64,000 nt of DNA from Firmicutes bacterium AM55-24TS. GTDB lineage: Bacteria > Bacillota > Clostridia > UBA1381. The stretch's first letter is position 1. Each line of letters begins with the position of its first letter. The stretch is from assembly GCA_003460745.1 (NCBI GenBank), contig QTVU01000009.1, positions 12,018 through 76,017 of the forward strand. The letters are read 5' to 3'. Below are positions 27,401-34,483 of the stretch, one piece after another. A program made the position numbers and the translations under genes. The notes under the pieces were generated by a model, which saw only the letters and a program-made list of their open reading frames with translations, was not told where the DNA came from and ran no database searches.

Positions 27401-29429
27401 TATGCTCTTTGAAGTACAGATAAATTCTACATTTTCCCATAGCAAAACCGCTGCCGCGTGTAAGCAGATTATCAATTTCGTCCTCTGTTATAAACGGTGC
27501 GGCATTATTTGGCTGATAATCATTTGCGAAAAAAGTTCTGCGTTCAAGTTGTAAATCTTTCAATTTCGGTAGTACTTTATTCGGCGAATACCAATGAATA
27601 CGCATAATATCTTTATTATTTGCGTATAGATTTGTCATTGTTTCTGTAACCTTAACCGCAAATGCGACATTTTCCGATTCCTTAAATAATTCTGCTATAT
27701 TATTGCCTGTATCAGTAGCTGAGTTGACAAACCATTCTTTATTAAAATGTGATTTTAACTCAGGGTATGTATCGTCATTTAAATCCCGATACATTTCAAA
27801 AAAACTGTCTGCTGCTTGTTTTCGTTCAAACTCGTCCATTTTGTCAATGCTCTCTTGTGGTGCAAATCTGCCAAGTTCCAACAGTTCACCTATACGTTTA
27901 TCAATGCGTTCCCACGGTAGAAGTTCACCGCGTTCGTTTGCACGTTCGCCGTATGCAACACGAATACACTCGTCATTCCACCATATAGATACCTTGTTAC
28001 CGTCAAAAATAAATCCTTTGCCACCTATACCGTATTCATTTTTCAGAAAATCTATATTTTCTGCGGCTGATTTATTTTTACTGTATTGAATACATATTTT
28101 AATAATACCGTTCACATCATTATTGCCTGTTGTCAAAATCTCATCGACAATTTGTTGTGGCATAGAAAAAGCGGAGCTTCTTGCTTGCTCCGCTTTCATA
28201 ATATATTCTTTTTGTTCTTCCTCGGTAGGGAGTGGCATATCAAATATGCTTAGTTGTACACCATTTCTGATAAGACGATTTCCTCCGCTGAATGGAGAAT
28301 ATTGTTCATTCTGCTCGTCCATAATAACGGGTCTGTCGCTTTCAATTCCTCCGTCAATCCCTCTGCTTTTGCCATCTGATTGACTATCGTCTGTACTTGT
28401 TGTGTCGTCGATTTGTCTATCTCCTCCAAATGTTTCAGAAGTTCGCCCTTCATCATTAGAATTGAGTATAGATTCGGACGGTGTTCGTTTAGGTATGTTC
28501 TCCTCAACATTCCGTATTTGCCTATCTGATATGTTTTTGTCGGTACTGTCAAATTGGGTATTCTGTAATCCCCGATTTTCGTGTATGATACTGCTCCTGT
28601 CATTTTTATCAGTCCTTTCTTCTTGAACAATGTTATTTTCTTTGTTATTTTCATTATATACGATGTTTTCATTTTCAGCAAATTTTTTTCGTTCAAAATG
28701 AATTGTTCTTGAAATATTCCTTAATATGTCCTCCGAAATCGTACTCACGGCATTACCGAGGATATTCATTGTTTCGACTGTATTAAAGTCGCGTATATAT
28801 TGAAAATCATATCCGTCAAAGTTATTTTCGGGATGTAAGCCCATACGTTGCATAATCATATATGCGACTGACGCTGCGGCTGTTTGCCGAAAACGTACAT
28901 CAAGATTAACATTATCAAGTCCTGATAAAAAACTATTGCCTTTTACATACTTTAGGTCGCGTAAATACTCATTTTTTCTGTCATTGACAGCATTATTTGC
29001 AGCACAAATTATAGCGTCAATATCAGTAGTTGCACCTTTTAACTTGCCAAAAGATTTTTCAAGTGTATTTATAACGGCTTTTTCATAGCGATTGTCATAT
29101 TGCCATAGATTTATTTCACTATTACCAAAACTATTTGTATCGGAAATATCAAACACATATTTAAGGTAATATTGATTCCCGTTTTCACGCACAAGTGCGA
29201 TAGGGGACGCGTTCTTATTTACCCATCTTTTCGTTTTGTTTACCCAATCGTCCATACTTGCACACGCCGTTGCCGTTGACTTTTGTGTAAAGATAAGTAT
29301 TTGGTCGTTAAACGAATATTTAAAATGCCACGCAGCAGTTTTTAGAAAATATCTCCATACATTACTGTCGGCTATTGCTTTTGTTGCGGTCTGTAACAGA
29401 TTAAAAATACGTTGTGTTTCATCGGTCAT
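21492..29429 (-). CDS. Giant ArdC-like/DNA methylase/SNF2-type helicase polyprotein
   Basis: A 2645-residue DNA-processing protein typical of large clostridial ICEs (LtrC-like). The N-terminal ~100 residues resemble the ArdC antirestriction domain (AWHFKYSFNDQILIFTQ). A low-complexity acidic linker spans about 275-430. A MutS-I-like module (FTRVGDFYEIYG) is near 870. A DNA methylase domain has the cofactor loop ILEPSCGIGNFMG near 1175 and the catalytic block IGNVPFGN near 1240. A superfamily 2 helicase has Walker A HVVGAGKTW near 1850, DEAH in FVDEAHNYKN near 2017 and motif VI QRAGRIIRQG near 2345. The likely jobs are antirestriction, modification and unwinding of entering DNA. A separate gene is nested in the linker in another frame. 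Confidence 0.9.
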   Translation of the reverse strand: MTDETQRIFNLLQTATKAIADSNVWRYFLKTAAWHFKYSFNDQILIFTQKSTATACASMDDWVNKTKRWVNKNASPIALVRENGNQYYLKYVFDISDTNSFGNSEINLWQYDNRYEKAVINTLEKSFGKLKGATTDIDAIICAANNAVNDRKNEYLRDLKYVKGNSFLSGLDNVNLDVRFRQTAAASVAYMIMQRMGLHPENNFDGYDFQYIRDFNTVETMNILGNAVSTISEDILRNISRTIHFERKKFAENENIVYNENNKENNIVQEERTDKNDRSSIIHENRGLQNTQFDSTDKNISDRQIRNVEENIPKRTPSESILNSNDEGRTSETFGGDRQIDDTTSTDDSQSDGKSRGIDGGIESDRPVIMDEQNEQYSPFSGGNRLIRNGVQLSIFDMPLPTEEEQKEYIMKAEQARSSAFSMPQQIVDEILTTGNNDVNGIIKICIQYSKNKSAAENIDFLKNEYGIGGKGFIFDGNKVSIWWNDECIRVAYGERANERGELLPWERIDKRIGELLELGRFAPQESIDKMDEFERKQAADSFFEMYRDLNDDTYPELKSHFNKEWFVNSATDTGNNIAELFKESENVAFAVKVTETMTNLYANNKDIMRIHWYSPNKVLPKLKDLQLERRTFFANDYQPNNAAPFITEDEIDNLLTRGSGFAMGKCRIYLYFKEHTDTKARIAFLKNEYGTGAYGGGIFREWHDAKGIEFSRGNITAPYAKVHIKWNEAAKRINNLIKSGRYLTEHEVAEDVPKYLSEQETLRIQNERLRFLSDTKNLTLLERQQNLTKSLVYFINTIDYSDKHKLSLFETSETDEVSEIQISDLIANADTRQQLIDDLEHIKSSTTDISARNNASWIANDLKAAKFITFTRVGDFYEIYGSEVTEVAKILDIAVTQKAMDNEQISMTGFPIATYQKYAQILNANGYFVNISENDKAKDDEQLTDIKSDSPSEIIDEPQEQSEDYSEYISKEITVDDHKFVVDNINADFGKVSLRDISFQNSTGFPIFRSESIEWLKNIIQEQPQEQTQEQTELPPPNIPKPTPVQNQVIYPEIPVSERHNFVIADNELGYGTPSEKYAANIAAIQTLKQVESEHRLADKKEQETLSRYVGWGGLANYFEETHPKYNELKSLLTDDEYEQARTSVLTSHFTPPVVIRSMYKALENIGFQNGNILEPSCGIGNFMGLIPENISESKIYGIEIDSITGRIAQQLYQKNSIAIQGFEDSTLPDSFFDVAIGNVPFGNFKVLEKKYDKYNFLIHDFFFAKTLDKVRPGGIVAFITSSGTMDKQNSKVRKYIAQRAELVGAIRLPNDTFKKNAGTEVTADILFLQKRDKMIDIEPDWVHTGLHETGQPINQYFIDNPDMVLGELVEESGPYGMQLNCKPRNNAILDELLDKAIQNIHAKITEYTIDDIDDISANESTSIPADPAVKNFSYTIVDGDIYFRENSVMNKVELNDTAKNRVKGMVEIRDCVRDLIEYQTNDFPDYEIKKQQEKLNTLYDNFTKKYGIINSRGNSSAFSSDSSYFILCALEILDDEGNLKRKADMFTKRTIGAKKEITHVDTASEALAVSIGEKAKIDMEFMTSLTDKTEQELFEDLNGIIFLNPLHDAENEQYFPKYLTADEYLSGNVREKLRIAQEHAKTDSNFNINVKALTEIQPKDLSASEITVRIGTTWIPAEYIKQFTFELINPSSYARDNIDIQYSKLTGVWNVSGKSCDRGNIKVNRTYGTNRINALKIIEDTLNLRDVRVFDYKENEEGKRIAVLNTKETTIAQQKQEAIKAAFDNWIWKDPERRNTLVKMYNEKFNSIRTREYDGSHITFNGMNPEIQLRPHQKNAVARIMYGGNALLGHVVGAGKTWTMAAAAMELKRISLCNKSLFVVPNHLIEQWASEFLQLYPAANILVATKKDFEKKNRKKFCGRIATGDYDAIIMGHSQFEKIPMSIKRQKQILNQQLRAIMDGIVEAKEHDAERFTIKQMERTKKNIKTKIDKLNKQDRKDDVVTFEELGVDRLFVDEAHNYKNLFLVTKMRNVGGIAQTDAQKSSDMFMKCQYLDELKGGKIFATGTPISNSMVELYTMQRYLQYDMLKKHNLEHFDAWASTYGETVTAIELSPEGTGYRAKTRFAKFFNIPEIMTMFREVADIQTADMLKLPVPKAEYHNIAVEPTEIQREMVAELGERAEDVRNNKVDPTVDNMLKITNDGRKLALDQRLMNDMLPDEEGTKLSVCANNVFDIWKKTSDFKGTQLIFCDTSTPKKDGTFNVYDDIRQKLIDKGVPESDIEYIHNADTDVKKKELFAKVRSGDVRILLGSTQKMGAGTNVQTLLYALHDIDCPWRPSDLEQRAGRIIRQGNTNDTVHIYRYVTKDTFDSYSYQLVENKQKFISQIMTSKAPVRMAEDIDETALSYAEIKALATGNPHIKEKMELDTEIAKLKLLKSNFMSEIYDLENKVINFYPKEIQRLTEQIAGAEKDINVVNQHPKQEDTFNTMTIDGVGYYEKDKAGAALIERCKTMTSTDPTIIGEYRGFKMILSFDSLYKMHRLTLQNSRSYTLELGTDVFGNIQRIDNALASIPKLKNDCEQTLIETKKQFEIAKVESKKEFPRETELASKIKRVAALDALLNVDKKHSEVMNIPDETPQKNVSMER
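28250..28603 (-). CDS. TnpV-family protein nested out of frame in the helicase gene
   Basis: A 117-residue protein read in a different frame from the giant helicase gene that surrounds it, on the same strand. It starts at the ATG at 28603 behind AGAAAGGA with normal spacing and has the TnpV family blocks GDYRIPNLTVP, IGKYGMLRRTYLNEHRP, QMAKAEGLTEELKA and NNILHSAEEIVLSEMVYN. The name comes from transposons of the Tn4451 group; the function is unproven, and similarity to excisionases has been suggested. It covers exactly the part where the helicase reading is low-complexity and acidic, which suggests that TnpV is the constrained frame there and the helicase linker is free to vary. Confidence 0.85.
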   Translation of the reverse strand: MTGAVSYTKIGDYRIPNLTVPTKTYQIGKYGMLRRTYLNEHRPNLYSILMMKGELLKHLEEIDKSTTQQVQTIVNQMAKAEGLTEELKATDPLLWTSRMNNILHSAEEIVLSEMVYN

Positions 29430-29442
29430 AATATCTACCTCG

Positions 29443-29838
29443 CTATCTGTATTTTTTGTTTTGTCTGTTTTTTATTTTGCGTTGTTCACGCATTTTGTCT
29501 GCGTCCCGTTGTGCGTCTGATATTTTATTGTAATCGCCATTTTTAAGATTATAGAAAAAATGCGTCTTGTCGCGTGCGTCCATACAACGGATAGAATAGC
29601 ATAATTTGTTGACTGCACCAAGTGTATCAGATTTTTTGTCTATTAATTCTAAAATATATTTACCGCAACTATTTTTAGGGTACAACTCAATTTTAAGAGT
29701 ACGAGAATTATCAAGTAAGATTAAATTCTGCGAAGTAAGTACACCTATATTCTGCAAATCATCGCGTAAGCGGATAGGTGTTTGAGATAAATTGACAGTA
29801 ATGTTGTTTTGTAAAAAATTTATTCTTGCTGTAATCAT
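29443..29838 (-). CDS. ICE protein of unknown function
   Basis: I do not recognise this 131-residue protein. It begins MITARINFLQNNITVNLSQ, continues with a beta-rich part (LTSQNLILLDNSRTLKIELY) and a YILELIDKKS segment, and ends with a very basic tail (KMREQRKIKNRQNKKYR) that suggests nucleic-acid binding. It ends 14 bases before the helicase start and begins about 16 bases after the preceding small gene, so it is the middle gene of an operon leading into the helicase. The ribosome site AAAGGT lies about 13 bases from the ATG, slightly far. Confidence 0.6.
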   Translation of the reverse strand: MITARINFLQNNITVNLSQTPIRLRDDLQNIGVLTSQNLILLDNSRTLKIELYPKNSCGKYILELIDKKSDTLGAVNKLCYSIRCMDARDKTHFFYNLKNGDYNKISDAQRDADKMREQRKIKNRQNKKYR

Positions 29839-29854
29839 AATCGCAGGCTACCTT

Positions 29855-30247
29855 TCAAGATTTCTGTTTGTCACACATATCATCTTCGTCAGATTCTTTT
29901 TGTATGTGATTGAATTGGGGATATTTTTTAATATCCTCCTCGTGTTGTTTCTTTGATTTATAAAACGGGCAGTCATTATTTTTACAAATCATTTTTTTCA
30001 AAATACTGCACCGCTCAGTTCTCGCAAAGCAGTCTTTATACATTTCCTCATCTCCAATCTCTGATAATTTGATATAGCTGTCTATTCGGAATCCCTCGGC
30101 TGCCGCAATTTCATAAAATTTATTTATAACACGCTTTCTGTGTTCGGTTAGTTGTTTGCGGTCAGCATTTATAATTGCATTACGGGCAGTTTCATCAAAA
30201 TAGCCACTGCCGTTATAATTTATATCCGGACTTCTGCTTGACGCCAT
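29855..30247 (-). CDS. Small cysteine-containing ICE protein of unknown function
   Basis: A 130-residue protein that begins MASSRSPDINYNGSGYFDET, a start shared by a family of unnamed proteins on clostridial ICEs. The middle is helical (EHRKRVINKFYEIAAAEGF) and the last third has a cysteine cluster (FARTERCSILKKMICK followed by NDCPFYKSKKQ), possibly a metal site. AAAGG lies 11 bases before the chosen ATG at 30247; an ATG at 30253 with five-base spacing is equally possible. It is the first gene of the three-gene unit with the next protein and the helicase. Confidence 0.65.
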   Translation of the reverse strand: MASSRSPDINYNGSGYFDETARNAIINADRKQLTEHRKRVINKFYEIAAAEGFRIDSYIKLSEIGDEEMYKDCFARTERCSILKKMICKNNDCPFYKSKKQHEEDIKKYPQFNHIQKESDEDDMCDKQKS

Positions 30248-30305
30248 AAACATCACAACCTTTCTCAATTTAGGCAATAAAAAAAGGAGTTTTCACTCCA
30301 ATTCA

Positions 30306-33300
30306 TTACTTGCCGGCTGCTTTCAATATCTCATCATATGCCCAATGTGTTTTTTGAACATCTGTAAAATTAATTTTAATATCGGATTTGCAATTTCTTG
30401 ATACCGCTTTATTTATAATAGTAACAGCCTCTGCACGAGTAATCGGCTTATCAGGCTTGTACATATTATTGTCATATCCTTTAATGATTTCTTTTTCAGA
30501 TAATACTGCGATGTAATTTTCCGCCCAATGATTTTTTGTGTCGGAAAAAGTTGAGGAATTGTTCTTAACATTTTCGCCTATAAGCATCGCAATTATTTTT
30601 GCAAATTCTGCACGGGTAATATAATTGTCAGGTTTGAACATTTTATCCTCATAACCGTCTGCGATTTTTAAATTAGCTGCGGTATCAATATAGTCTTTTG
30701 CCCAATGGCTTGATATATCCAAAAACGACGGTTTTACGTTTTCTTTGATTGCAAACTGTTTTGCTCTTACAATTGCGGTTATTGCTTCTGCTCGTGTAAT
30801 TTTTTCATTCGGTCTAAATGTATTATCTTCATATCCCGAAATATACGGCACATCATACTCAGAAACTGTAATTGCAACGTCATTATCTGCTACAACATTA
30901 TCTGTAACGTCATTATTTGCTACCTCATCAACTTTATCGGATTTATTTTCGATACTTGTTTGCTTATGGGAATGTCCTTTACTTGACGAACTTCCCGAAT
31001 TTGACGGTTTATTGCTTGATGTTTCTTTCACCTTAACAGGGACTTCAACATATACAGTTTCGTAATTTTCATCATCAACAACAAAAATCGCATTATACGA
31101 ATTGTCATCATCAGACGGTGTAACATCACTTTCTTCCCATAACCATTCACCATCGATAACATCATTTTCAGACGGTGTTAATACACTGTCACCAAGCTTT
31201 TGCCCGTATGTTATATCACTCGCTGTCGGTAACTGAATATCAACACCAATAATCGGTGTATATTTTTTGATTTCTACGTTTAAAGTCAATTCTACGGTTG
31301 TGTAGTTATCAATATCGTTGGGAGTATATGTAGCCTTATATTCACCTCCGGGAACACACAATTTTGTGTCAGGCTCATTCCACGAAAATCCGTCAGGCAA
31401 TTCAATATCCGCAAGTGTAAGTTTCGGTGAATATACAGATGTTAAATCTGTCGGTACAGTATATTCGGGAACGGCTTTGCTAACTGTAACAGTTACATCT
31501 ACTGTTATGCTTTTATAATTTTCTGTATCTGACGGAGTGAATATCGCCGAATAAGTTTTTTCAGACGCTGACAATGGTGTATTGCTTTCCACCCAAGTCC
31601 AGCCGTCAGGCAATTCAATATCCGCAAGTGTTAGGTCGGGAGAATATACTGCCGTTAAATCTGTTGGTATAGTATATTCGGGAACAGCTTTATTTACAGT
31701 GACGAAAATCTCTGCCGTGATAGAATTATAATTTTGGGTATCTTCAGGTATAAATATCACGGTATAAGGATTTGTACCTGCAACAGGCATAATATCAGGG
31801 TCTTTCCATACCCATACGCCCTCAATACTATTAACTCCCGATACAGTCAATTCACTGTCACCTAATGTTTGCCCATATGTTATATCATCGGCTGTCGGTA
31901 AATCAAAATTAGGAACATCACATATATTGACCGTTTCATTTCCGGCACTATCTCTACTGTAAATGGATACTTTTTCTGTACCTTGTGGTATTTTGATTTC
32001 TTTGTTTTCTACACTCTGTCCGCCTAACGCAAAATATTGTTTGTCATATTCGCCTATCTCATATTTTAATTCATCTATCTGATTGGTTTCATCAACATTT
32101 AGCGAAAAGGTAATTGACGTATCGTCAACATCTGTTGTTTTGCCAAGTGTTACTGCTTTCCAATTAAAAATAATTGAATTTTTATCATTAAGTGAGCCGA
32201 TATTTACTTTTGATTCATCATCAGTTATGAATTTGCCCAAAACATTGTTATTGTTAAAAACCCTTATGTCAATGTTCGTTACGGACTCAGGAATGATTAC
32301 AGATTCCAAGCTCTGTGCATTATAAAAAGCATACGACTTTATTTTTTCAACTCCATTTGGAATAATAGCATTTTCTAATGATGTGCAATTATTAAATATT
32401 CCTTCTGAAAGTTGGTTTATTTTTAATATTGATAAATCGACTTTTTTTAGAAGTGAGCAACTTGAAAACGCATAAGCGTCAATGTCTGTTACAGTTTCGG
32501 GTGCTTTGTATTCTTCGCAATAATTTGTACTACAATGCAATAATCGTGACTTATCTGTTGAATATAAAATCAAATCATTGCATATAAAATTATCATTGCT
32601 TTCGTCAACACATATATTGCCGCAATCTTTAAATGCCGCAGTTCCTATACTGTCTGTTTGAGCCGGAATTGTTATATCTGATAAATTTTTACAATCGGAA
32701 AACGCATAATTTCCGATTGTTTTCAGCGAAATCGGAATATTTATATCGCTAAGTTCAACACAACCACGAAACGCACTATCATCAACATTCTCTAAATTTT
32801 GTGATAAATTTACTGTTTTCAATCTAACACAATTACGAAATGCACTTTGACTTATATTAATTACCGTATCGGGTAAGGCTATATCGGTTAAATATTTGCA
32901 ATCTTCAAACGCACGACCATTTAAATCTGTTATTCCGTTTGCGATAGATATTTTGCTTAACTCTGTACATTCTTGAAATGCACCGTGAGGAATTACAGTA
33001 AGTTTTGTGCCGTTTTCTATTACCACACTTTCTAATTTACTGCATTGATAAAACACATATTGCCCCAGTTCTTCTACGTTTGACGGTATTTTTATACTTT
33101 TTAAATTTGTGCAACCTTTGAATGCTTGATACTCAATATTTTTTACACTGTCAGGAATGTTTATATTCGTCAATGATTCGCAATCTTCAAACGTGCCTCG
33201 TCCTATCAGTGTAACCGAATTTGGAATAGTAACACTTTTCAGTTTTTTAGCTTTACAAAATAAATTCATAGTAAGTTCTTTTACGCCATCATTGATAACA

Positions 33301-33539
33301 ACACTTTCTATATCGCTACCCTCAAACGGTGACTCTGCATACCTTGACGTTGCTCCGTTGCCGGATAGTTCTTTTGATATAGTAACCGTTTTTGTGTCTT
33401 TGTCGTATCTATATACAACGCCGCCACCTAAAGAATCATAGTTCTTTAATAATTGTGTCGTTATTGCATATGAGCTTAATGAGCAGCTCATAAGTAGTAT
33501 AAATGTCATTATTCCTGTTAAAATTCTTTTGTTTTGCAT
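30306..33539 (-). CDS. SLH-anchored surface protein with BspA-like leucine-rich repeats
   Basis: A 1077-residue exported protein. A signal peptide (about 1-25, ending LSSYA) is followed by about 14 BspA/LRR_5-type repeats (about 40-430) with the pattern SVTIPNSVTLIGRGTFEDC. A beta domain and four MBG-like repeats (about 545-835) come next, two of them nearly identical from KAVPEYT through VYSP, then a Ser/Lys/His linker and three SLH domains (about 893 to the end). SLH domains bind secondary wall polymer, and BspA-type repeats often mediate adhesion. The start at 33539 has AAAGGA upstream; an earlier in-frame start overlaps parB and lacks a ribosome site. It is the second SLH cargo protein of the ICE, expressed next to the replication genes. 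Confidence 0.9.
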   Translation of the reverse strand: MQNKRILTGIMTFILLMSCSLSSYAITTQLLKNYDSLGGGVVYRYDKDTKTVTISKELSGNGATSRYAESPFEGSDIESVVINDGVKELTMNLFCKAKKLKSVTIPNSVTLIGRGTFEDCESLTNINIPDSVKNIEYQAFKGCTNLKSIKIPSNVEELGQYVFYQCSKLESVVIENGTKLTVIPHGAFQECTELSKISIANGITDLNGRAFEDCKYLTDIALPDTVINISQSAFRNCVRLKTVNLSQNLENVDDSAFRGCVELSDINIPISLKTIGNYAFSDCKNLSDITIPAQTDSIGTAAFKDCGNICVDESNDNFICNDLILYSTDKSRLLHCSTNYCEEYKAPETVTDIDAYAFSSCSLLKKVDLSILKINQLSEGIFNNCTSLENAIIPNGVEKIKSYAFYNAQSLESVIIPESVTNIDIRVFNNNNVLGKFITDDESKVNIGSLNDKNSIIFNWKAVTLGKTTDVDDTSITFSLNVDETNQIDELKYEIGEYDKQYFALGGQSVENKEIKIPQGTEKVSIYSRDSAGNETVNICDVPNFDLPTADDITYGQTLGDSELTVSGVNSIEGVWVWKDPDIMPVAGTNPYTVIFIPEDTQNYNSITAEIFVTVNKAVPEYTIPTDLTAVYSPDLTLADIELPDGWTWVESNTPLSASEKTYSAIFTPSDTENYKSITVDVTVTVSKAVPEYTVPTDLTSVYSPKLTLADIELPDGFSWNEPDTKLCVPGGEYKATYTPNDIDNYTTVELTLNVEIKKYTPIIGVDIQLPTASDITYGQKLGDSVLTPSENDVIDGEWLWEESDVTPSDDDNSYNAIFVVDDENYETVYVEVPVKVKETSSNKPSNSGSSSSKGHSHKQTSIENKSDKVDEVANNDVTDNVVADNDVAITVSEYDVPYISGYEDNTFRPNEKITRAEAITAIVRAKQFAIKENVKPSFLDISSHWAKDYIDTAANLKIADGYEDKMFKPDNYITRAEFAKIIAMLIGENVKNNSSTFSDTKNHWAENYIAVLSEKEIIKGYDNNMYKPDKPITRAEAVTIINKAVSRNCKSDIKINFTDVQKTHWAYDEILKAAGK

Positions 33540-33564
33540 TATAAAAAATTCCTTTCTCTTTGTA

Positions 33565-34452
33565 TTATCTTTCAGGCTTATTTCGTTTCCGTGCCCAATT
33601 TGCAAGTAATTTATCAATAACTTCTTCCATCTGTTGTACCGTAAATGCTTTGGGGAAATATTTTCTTAATCTGTCCTCTTTTAATGTGATTTTAACTTTG
33701 TTAGATTTATGCTCCTGCATAATAGACAAGATGACACTATCATTCAATTGTCCATCTGTTGAAAATCGGTGAAGTTTTTTCGCTTGTTTGATTGTGGGGG
33801 AGGTTTCTTCTGATTCTATTGTTTTTAACACATCAAACTGTTCTTTGGAACCGAGATACGATATTTCTACCGCTGCGTTCATTGCAATTTGTTTGTTATC
33901 CACCATATCAAGAATAGGGTCAATCAAATTTGTTAAACGAATATATCGTTGTACTTGCGTAGGACTTTCGCCAATTTCTTTTGATAATTCTTCGCGTGAA
34001 GTTTTTTCGGTTAAATTATGTCCAATTTGGACATAATTTTCTTTGGTTGGTCTGCCGGCTTTACGTTTCATAGCTGCCAACTTCATTTGATAAGCATATG
34101 CTTTCTCACTCGGTAAAATATTTTCACGTTGCAAATTACTGTCTACAAGCAAGATTGTTGCAGTATCGTCATCAAGATTTTTAATAATTACAGGCACTTC
34201 TTTAATTCCTGCCAATTCACACGCTTTTGCTCGCCTGTGACCTGATAAAATTTCATATCCGCCGTCTTTATGCGGTCTTGCAATAATAGGTGACAACACG
34301 CCGTGTTGTTGTATGCTTTCAACTAATTCGTTCATATCTTCATCAATCAGCACTTTAAAAGGCTGTTCTACAAATGGTTTTAATTCCGATAGAGAAACAG
34401 CCTTTATTTCTTCACTTTTATTGCTATCATCATCTGTCAGACTGATATTCAT
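33565..34452 (-). CDS. ParB/Spo0J-family DNA-binding protein
   Basis: A 295-residue ParB-like protein. The N-terminal ParB/Srx domain shows PIIARPHKDGGYEILSGHRR followed by AKACELAGIKEVPVII and LVDSNLQREN, which are CTP-binding and clamp motifs of the family. The middle is a helix-turn-helix (TSREELSKEIGESPTQVQRYI), and the C-terminus is basic. I start it at 34452 because GGAGG lies eight bases upstream; two earlier ATGs exist. No ParA is visible nearby, so it may act with the replication protein or regulate transcription, as solitary ParB-like proteins do on other elements. It follows the replication initiator by about 30 bases. Confidence 0.88.
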   Translation of the reverse strand: MNISLTDDDSNKSEEIKAVSLSELKPFVEQPFKVLIDEDMNELVESIQQHGVLSPIIARPHKDGGYEILSGHRRAKACELAGIKEVPVIIKNLDDDTATILLVDSNLQRENILPSEKAYAYQMKLAAMKRKAGRPTKENYVQIGHNLTEKTSREELSKEIGESPTQVQRYIRLTNLIDPILDMVDNKQIAMNAAVEISYLGSKEQFDVLKTIESEETSPTIKQAKKLHRFSTDGQLNDSVILSIMQEHKSNKVKITLKEDRLRKYFPKAFTVQQMEEVIDKLLANWARKRNKPER

Positions 34453-34483
34453 ACGCTTGTCCTCCATACTGCGCCACTTCCTT

